From Cephalotus follicularis (taxonomy: Eukaryota; Streptophyta; Magnoliopsida; Oxalidales; Cephalotaceae): a stretch of 64,000 nt of DNA. Location of the stretch: the NCBI GenBank assembly GCA_001972305.1, contig BDDD01001504.1, positions 124,001 through 188,000 on the forward strand, written 5' to 3'. Below the pieces are notes generated by a model. The model worked only from the letters and a program-made list of their open reading frames with translations, was not told where the DNA came from and did not search any database. Made by a program: the position numbers and the translations under genes. This document shows positions 57,501 through 64,000 of the stretch, in pieces (within the stretch, counting starts at the first letter, position 1; every line of letters begins with the position of its first letter).

Positions 57501-57656
57501 CCGTCAATTCTTTTCCTTTAAGGAAGATGATGATTAATCATCTCAAGGAAACAATTGTTAATTGCCAAGGAACCAATTAGCCTCGACAAGTTCCTTCATC
57601 CTATTATTTACTTGCTGAGGATAGTATCCCAGCGATAGCTTATAAAAGGAATATAA

Positions 57657-57668
57657 GCTCTGATACCA
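57657..57668 (-). other. Primer-binding site of gypsy M
   Basis: Minus strand TGGTATCAGAGC, a perfect initiator-Met tRNA site, four bases inside the 5' LTR. Confidence 0.92.
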
Positions 57669-57672
57669 CTGT

Positions 57673-60667
57673 TGTCACACCCCGTTCCCATAACAACAAT
57701 AATAATGGTAGCAATCAACATAATATCCGGCTTATAGAGTTTTACGCGGAAATTTAAAACTTTCAAAACGATTAATAACTTGCGGAAGCATTCAATTATA
57801 AGCCGAATTAACAACGTAACACACATCCCATACTACGTGTTACAAAAATACGACATTTCATTGTTAATTGCCCTCAAAACGAAGCGTGATTAAGACATGT
57901 CGGTACAATATTTCATTCAGTGCGAAAATCCATCAAGTACGATAAATACATTATCCCAAATTACTAAAGTCATAAACCATTACACATTAATCCAGTACAA
58001 GATTCCATCATTACAATAACCAATTAATACAATATCCAACTGATAATTCTTAACAAGCACGTCTCATCATTCTCTTAAAACACGAGTATGGTTATTACAA
58101 TACAATACAATTAAAACAACCTTTAGAAAAGAAGCTTGCAACTCAGCTTCAGCAGCACTTGTCCGATTGCCCCTGTCAATCTGAAATTGTAGGGGGTTAG
58201 CCTTTGTCCTCACTCGGCTAAGTAGAGAAAGTATAAATACCTTTCGGGATCAACAATAATGTAAATCATGTAATGAACGCATAATGATGCAGTACAATAT
58301 ATATATACAATATGTATTTGTATATGTATCTCGATCAATAGTTACGCAACCATGCCAAGTGGCTACATCAACACAATCCATCAATCATGTCACTAAGGAC
58401 CAATCAATTCAATCAGTATTCGATAACCACCACCCGTAGGTTAGCATTATCTCACGTCGATGCTAACCGGCCCATAGGCGGAGGAAAGCTCGATCAATAA
58501 TTGATGTCCCGTGGTGCTAGGAAAGCTCAATCAATCCAAAAATCAATCATTTCCAAGTAATTTATAGGTTATAAAATACTTTAAATAATACATTTATTCA
58601 AATGTAAACAGTCTTTGAAATCACGTTTCAATCATTCGAAAATATACATTTTCGTGTAAAATAATGATTTGTTATAAAATCATGTATGCACTTCTAAAAT
58701 GATAAAACACTTTAGAATTCAATCACATTTCAATTCACAATTCAGTTCACAGTTAAATTCATACCTACATCGACGCTAACCGACACAAGGCAAGGAAAGC
58801 TCGACCAATCCACAATAATATGCAAGCAAACATATGCTCAAAATGCAACCCGACCCTTTCGGCGTTGACACCTAACCTATAGGTGCCAAATCGTTCATAT
58901 TAACCCTAGGCGTCAACGCTTATACCCTTTAAGCGTCAGCGCTTTAACCAGTAACTTAGGTGTCAACAATTGTCCTTGACGTCGACGCTTCAAGGTAAGG
59001 ATCCTTGAGCGTCGGTATTCATTACTTTGGCGTCGACGCTTTGAGGTAGGACCTCAAGCGTTAACATCCACGTGTCCATCACTGCGCACATTCTAACCAG
59101 GGCGTCAACGCTTTCCTTAAGTCGACGTTTATCGCGAAGTCAGTATACACTACTACACGTAACAGTCCATAGCGTCAACGCTTATCGTCTAAGCATCGAC
59201 GGTTAGAGAAGATCGAAAACATCTTCTTCAACACGTTAAATACCAGGAGATCAACATGCATAATCACACATGCAATTCGATCCACAATCATTTCAATCAC
59301 AATAAGCAAGGCAGGTTAGCTACTCATAGAAACCCTAACACAAATCACACTATTCACGCACCAAGGGAAAATCATCACAAAACGTGCATGCAATTCAATC
59401 CACAAAGTTTATGCATTTCATCAATGATAAACATCATTCTTGAACTCAAATAAGCAAGTATAAATCCACTACTATTACCCCTACCTCTGATTCCGAGTTA
59501 GGAATCGCAGCCGCAACAACACAGTCGAGCCATCGGTTCGATTGCCGAACCTTTCCCAACCACCGTTGAACCGAACCCGGTTCTCACCAATTGATCAATT
59601 CCTCAATGCCAAATCCAATTGCCACTCGCACACTGCACATACAACACATTTCCGTTATGCTCGACACACAAAACATTGTCGTCGCCGAAACGCCGCCGGA
59701 TTCCGACCGACTCATCCAGCTTACGAAACACCCATCAACGGGTTCCACATTGAACGATCTACACAAAACCGCTCACGACTCACTGGGAATCGGCGCCGAA
59801 CGTCGCACCACGGCCAGCTGTGAGTTGTGACTCACTGAGTCAACTCGTCGGACCTCAACAGGTCCGATCGCCACCCAAAATTGCCACACATTCAACAGCT
59901 TTACACATCCCTACCTAAAACCGGCCAAGACTCGGCGCTAAACGGGCTGTCCAAGGCGGCAGTGAGTCGACTCGCTGAGTCGACTCAGCCAAGCTATTCC
60001 GGCCGATTCCGACCAAGTCATGCCTCACTGGTGGTCGAAATGGGTAGAGCGGACCTTCTACACCATAACCCATGCCATCCGCGACGCTAACGGTGCCGGG
60101 AAATGCCGGGAAGAGGCGCGACAGTGGCGGGGAAGAAAAGGAAAAGAAGAGAAAATAGGGGAAGGGGGAAGAGCTTACCGGCAGTAGGCGTGCCTGGGTG
60201 GTCCACCGTCCTCTCCCGGTCACGTAGCTGGCTCCGGCGTCGTCTCCGGCGCCCTCTCTCCTTCTCTCTCCCGCTGTCTCTCCCAGTCTCTCTATCTCTC
60301 TCTCTCTCTCTCTCGTCTGTAGGTTATTCGCACGGGCGCGCTATGCGCCCTTGTCTCCCTCCCTCTTCTTTTATTATTTTTGCTTCCTCCTTAGTATTTT
60401 CTGGTAAAATACTAAGGTATGGGTCCCGATTTTTTCACGAATCGCGACATAAATTATCCAAACGACCACCAAAATAATCGCAATAAAAATGCGAACATTT
60501 GGGCTTTATTGTCGCGCATTAAAAATAGGTTTTATTAGCCGTCTTTGCTAACACGATTACGACTTAAATGCGTACTACCTTTTTATTACTCCGGGCCCTA
60601 TCGAATTTATCACAACTGTACACGCACCAATTTCATAATAATTATTTATGAAATACGGGGCGTTACA
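57673..60667 (-). repeat. Gypsy M 5' LTR
   Basis: 2995 bp with ends TGTCACACCCC and CGGGGCGTTACA. Closely similar to 51463-54741 apart from the ~277-bp deletion near 58503, a ~22-bp deletion near 58905 and a longer (CT)n run at about 60285-60314. Confidence 0.92.
58858..59210. repeat. GCGTCGACGC-type motif cluster in M 5' LTR
   Basis: Counterpart of 52948-53312. Several units differ between the two LTRs by C/T or G/A only (TGGCATCGACG against TGGCGTCGACG, GGCGTCGACACC against GGCGTTGACACC). Confidence 0.8.
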
Positions 60668-61949
60668 ATACCCGACGATCCCGATTTCGCTTAGGATGCA
60701 TTAGAGCATTTGTATGCATTGCATATATACTGTTTACTGCCTGTTTGGTTACTGTTGTAAGTCGTTTATGATTTCTAAAGTTGTGATGTTTAGAAATGCA
60801 TATGTGAACTCGGAATGTGCTATTTTGAGTATGAAAATATGTATTGGTTAATAACGTATTTTCGAACGAATTGTAAACGATTTACACCACTGATTTGTTC
60901 AAGGTATTTCTAAAACTGAAATTACATGTTTTAAATATTCATTACCTTTAGAAATATTTGAAAATGAACTGCCTGTTGTCGATCTAATCGATCACCACTG
61001 TACCGTTTACTGCACTGTTTACTGTTTAATTCACTGTTTGCTCTGTGAATTTCTATGTGGTTGTGCTTGAGCCACTAGTTGCATGGCGAAGGCTGCCAGC
61101 GCCAGCTAGTAGTAGGGTTGACCTAGGAGCCAGGAGTTGGTTGGGTAACTCACTGTACTGTACTGTTGCCTCGCTCAGTTGCCTGGAGTAGGGACCGGAG
61201 TGGGAGTGTAGCATGGGGTCAGGAGTTGGCGGCATTACACATACTGCCTGCTTGTTGTGGTCCTCTCACGGACATACTGTACTGCCTATTGGTCCTTTTT
61301 GGACATTACTGTGGTTGTGGATGTGATCCTGGCCGGATCACTACTATACTGTTCTTGCATACATATATTTTCTTATATATGTACTCACTGTTATTTTACC
61401 GTACTGCAAAAATATCTATATTTCTCACATATATATAAACTGGTATTTCCTGCACTGCATCATTTATGCATACATTACATGACATGCATCTAATATTGAT
61501 TCTGAGCTACTTTTATGACTTAGCCAACTGAGGACAAAGGCTAACCCCTTACTTTACAGATTGATGCAGTGGACCGGTTGGACTGGCATGGGCGAAGGAC
61601 AAGATGTTATGATGTTTTGTTCTTGATTCTACTTTTCTCATGCTTATAATAAACAGAGTTTTATTTAAGGACTAATGTAATGTACTATGGTTTGTTTAAT
61701 GATAGGATTTAATATTGTACTGTGATCACGCTCCGTTTGTGGGCGATTAATAATGACGACTTGTATTGGGTAGCGTGCAGTATGGGATGCACGTTACGAG
61801 TTTATAGCTTATGAATTGTTTTTATGCTTTCGCAACTGATGTTCCTTGGAAAAGTTTAAATTTTACGGTATTTGCATAAGCTGTATTTATATGTTAATTG
61901 CCTTTACCGCTTTGATGTCGTCTTACCGAAACGGGGGCGTGACATGACG

Positions 61950-62300
61950 GGCGACTAGAGTCTCTTCATCAAATTCGAATCAAAGGAAAGAGGAGATGTA
62001 ACCTTTGGAGACAATGCAAAAGGAAAGATCAAAGGTTTTGGCTCCATAGGTAACAATAAAACCTCTATTCATAATGTTCTATTTGTTGATGGACTCAAGC
62101 ACAATCTCTTGAGCATAAGTCAATTATGCGACAAGGATTGTAGAGTCACCTTTGAAAAGGACTCTTGTAAAGTGATAGACATAAATAATAATCAAATTAA
62201 GTTTGTAGGATATAGACATGGGAATGCATATATGGTAGATATAGGTGACTTGAATAATGTTAAATGTCTAGTGTCTATAAATGAAGATAGTTGGCTATGA
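61950..62300 (+). pseudogene. pol: Copia K protease remainder and pre-integrase segment
   Basis: Continues the protease after LTR L: a stop replaces one codon in GD-stop-SLF, then GDVTFGDNAKGKIKGFGSIG, HNLLSISQLCDKDCRVTF and VKCLVSINEDSWL. A stop (TGA at 62298) replaces the tryptophan that normally begins the integrase zinc finger, and the first histidine of that HHCC motif is asparagine (AAT for CAT) in NRRLGH. Confidence 0.88.
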
Positions 62301-63427
62301 AATAGAAGATTAGGTCATGTAGGTATGTCAACTATATCGAAACTTCTAAAACATGAACTAGTTAAAGGACTCCCTAAAATTAGCTTTGAAAAAGATAAAG
62401 TTTGTGACGCATGTCAATATGGGAAACAAACTAGAGCATCATTTAAAAGCAAAGACATTGTGTCCACAACTAGGCCATTGCAACTTTTGCATATAGATTT
62501 GTTTGGTCCAATAGATATTAGAAGTCTAGGTGGTAAATCATATGTCATGGTCATAGTAGACGATTATTCTAGATATACATGGACTATTTTTCTAGCCCAT
62601 AAAAATGAATCTTTTAAAGAATTTTCAAATTTTTGTAAAATTGTTCAAAATGAAAAGGAAATTTCCATTTCTAAAATTAGAAGTGATCATGGAAAAGAAT
62701 TTAAAAATCATATGTTTGAAAATTTTTGCAATGAAAATGGATTTATACATGAGTTCTCTACTCCTAGAACACCTCAACAAAATGGAGTTGTTGAAAGGAA
62801 AAATAGAACTTTACAAGAAATGTGTAGAACATTTTTAAACGAAAATAACTTACCAAAATATTTTTGGGCGGAAGCTATAAGTACTTCATGTTATATCTTA
62901 AATCGCATATCAATAAGGCCAATTCTCAAAAAGACTCCATATGAATTATGGATGGGGAGAAAGCCTAACATTAGTTATTTTCACACCTTAGGATGCAAGT
63001 GCTTCATCCACAATAATGGAAAAGAGTATCTTGGTAAATTCAACTCCAAAGTTGACAAAGGTATCTTTCTTGGTTATTCATCTAGTAGTAGAGCTTATAG
63101 ATGCTTCAATAAAAGAACATTACTTGTTGAAGAATCAATGCATGTTGTATTTGATGAAACTAACCCTAAACTTCCAAAAGAAGTTATTGATGTTGAGTGT
63201 ATAGATTTTGTTGAAAATGGAGTTGATAAGCTAAATCTAGAAGAAACCAAGAAGGAGGAATCCACAATAGAAGAAACCCCTCAAGAAAGCTATCAAGAAG
63301 CTCTCCACAACAAAACTTTGAAGGTGGTAAGAGGACACCCTCATGAAGCGATAATAGGTAATCCTAGATTAGGAGTATATACTAGGTCTAATGTTAATCA
63401 TAATTATATTTCCTTTTATCACAAATA
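62301..63427 (+). CDS. pol: Copia K integrase, long open frame (partial polyprotein)
   Basis: Longest intact coding stretch of the window. The ATG at 62325 is internal, not a true start. The zinc finger lacks its first histidine but keeps the second and C27/C30 (VCDAC). The rve core (PF00665) shows all three catalytic residues: D58 in LLHIDLFGP, D121 in IRSDHGKEF and E157 in QQNGVVERKN, with 35 residues between the last two, the usual D,D35E spacing. After it come the conserved KTPYELWMGRKPNISYFHTL and LGCKCFIH, and an acidic linker (IDVECIDFVENGVDK). The integrase would insert cDNA. The frame closes at 63426, where a one-base loss in a T run (about 63411-63418) separates it from RT. Confidence 0.92.
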
Positions 63428-64000
63428 GAACCTAGAAATATAGATGAGGCCGAAAAGGAAGAAAATTAGATTAATACCATGCAAGAGGAATTAAACCAAT
63501 TTGAAAGAAATAAAATATGGAATCTAGTCCCTAGGCCAAATAACCAAAACATAGTTGGAACTAAATTGGTATTTCATAATAAAGTAGATGATCAAGGAAT
63601 AGTAATTAGAAATAAAGCTAGATTAGTTGCTAAGGGATATTCCCAAGAAGAGGGAATTGACTTTGATGAGTCATTTGCTCCCATAGCTAGGCTTGAATCA
63701 ATTCGCATGCTACTTGTTTATGCATCCTTTAAGGATTTCACCATTTATCAAATAGATGTAAAAAGTGCCTTTCTAAATGGCATAATAAAGGAGGAAGTGT
63801 ATGTGGAACAACCTCCCAGATTTGAAAACCCACATTCACCAAAACATGTGCATAAACTTTCTAAAGCCCTATATGGTTTGAAACAAGCTCCTAGAGCTTG
63901 GTATGAAAAACAAAGTAGTTACTTACTTGAAAAAGGGTTTAAAAGAGGGACAATTGATATTACATTATTTACAAAAACTTTGAATGAAGAAATTTTGATT
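63428..64000 (+). pseudogene. pol: Copia K reverse transcriptase, N-terminal part, cut by window end
   Basis: RVT_2 family (PF07727). It follows integrase in a shifted frame: IEPRNIDEAEKEEN, a stop at 63467 where tryptophan is expected, then [54 protein letters not shown] and the first catalytic aspartate in [13 protein letters not shown] (about 63735-63780). [13 protein letters not shown] follows near 63871-63910. The active-site YVDD box and RNase H lie beyond the window. Confidence 0.9.

Larger units (their letters stand above)
51463..60667 (-). mobile_element. Gypsy M (Tekay/Del-like) with a chimeric internal region, in LTR L
   Basis: 9205 bp with perfect duplication ATACC at 51458-51462 and 60668-60672. 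LTRs are 3279 and 2995 bp; internal region 54742-57672. It has a primer site, a gag start, a short integrase piece, a polypurine tract and, between gag and integrase, about 2 kb that resemble the leader and LTR of a B-like element. No protease, RT, RNase H or integrase core is visible, so it depended on other elements or was gutted after insertion. Confidence 0.9.
50160..61944 (+). mobile_element. Solo LTR L, split by gypsy M, in K protease
   Basis: Starts TGTAACGCCCAGAATT and ends CGGGGGCGTGACA. Flanks TGACG at 50155-50159 and 61945-61949 match perfectly. Without M the length is 2575 bp and no coding region is present. It lies on the plus strand, and its right part (about 61520-61930, with TGAGGACAAAGGCTAACCCC) is homologous to the M LTR read on the opposite strand. 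Open frames on 50308-50746 cross the motif copies and have no protein signature. Confidence 0.92.
19586..64000 (+). mobile_element. Copia element J (SIRE/Maximus-like), hosting all later insertions to the right
   Basis: Plus-strand copia: 5' LTR (19586-29624, split by gypsy A), primer site, gag (29681-29799, then 44937-46379, split by LTR C), protease and integrase start (46471-46932), then interrupted by copia K of the same family at 46933. The rest of J (integrase, RT, RNase H, 3' LTR) is not in the window and should follow the right end of K. The five bases before J are TTCAT, the expected target duplication. Lineage is inferred from the UBN2 gag, the WVPKGT segment and LTR wording; SIRE/Maximus-like is the best fit but not proven. 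Confidence 0.8.
46933..64000 (+). mobile_element. Copia element K, same family as J, runs off the window
   Basis: 5' LTR 46933-48077, primer site, gag (48137-50075), protease (split by LTR L), integrase (62281-63427) and RT start (63428-64000). The five bases before it are GATTT, the expected duplication. K resembles J closely in LTR and gag, so a relative of J inserted into it. The frame is interrupted by several stops and two frameshifts but less than J. Confidence 0.9.

Noticed and set aside
1..64000. Possible host genes, rRNA, centromeric satellite or telomere repeats
   Set aside because: No protein frame outside retroelement gag and pol shows a known family; no long satellite monomer array, telomeric repeat or rRNA-like sequence was recognised by eye. 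A database search could still find small RNAs or short exons.

Overview
This window is plant nuclear DNA built almost entirely of LTR retrotransposons inserted into one another. I see no host gene, rRNA, tRNA gene or CRISPR array. A plant source is indicated by Ty3/gypsy chromoviruses of Tekay/Del type (chromodomain ends, 2-4 kb LTRs), Ty1/copia elements with a UBN2-type gag, primer sites for initiator-Met tRNA, and LTR ends of the TGTAACRCCCC type. It looks like pericentromeric or other heterochromatin of a large-genome angiosperm; the species cannot be named from the sequence.

Layout. 1-3250: remnant of a copia element (RT and RNase H pieces plus 3' LTR), with a solo gypsy LTR (688-3124, duplication AAACT) inside its LTR. 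3485-19585: old minus-strand gypsy element F. Its 3' LTR is split by LTR H (5289-10440), which is split by solo LTR G (5466-8137). Its pol is at 11290-14147 and its gag at 17735-18600, and between them lies a plus-strand element fragment I with an env-like ORF. F's 5' LTR is cut at 19586 by copia element J, which runs plus-strand to beyond the window end.

Inside J: gypsy A (19683-28511) sits in J's 5' LTR; LTR C (29800-44931, duplication ATTAT) sits in J's gag and carries LTR-like D (30844-33315) and gypsy B (33931-44171, duplication AGTGC); copia K (from 46933) of the same family as J sits at the start of J's integrase region. Inside K: solo LTR L (50160-61944, duplication TGACG) splits the protease, and gypsy M (51463-60667, duplication ATACC) sits in L. 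M also contains a piece of a B-like element. The chain F > J > K > L > M is therefore five insertions deep, and removing each insert with one duplication copy restores the interrupted sequence.

All paired-LTR gypsy copies (A, B, F, M) lie on the minus strand and the copia copies on the plus strand. Every coding region is broken. Many stops fit C-to-T decay of CAA, CAG, CGA or TGG codons, as expected of methylated DNA. K keeps a long open integrase frame with its D-D-E residues, but its protease is split and its RT is frameshifted.

The least explained signal is a palindromic, CpG-rich motif centred on AGCGTCGACGCT. It recurs at irregular spacing in clusters of about 4-14 degenerate copies inside LTRs of both copia and gypsy families, and in J and K the clusters lie just upstream of the TATA box. 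Other points are an 87-bp tandem expansion of zinc knuckles in K and family-specific minisatellites whose copy number differs between the two LTRs of one element.
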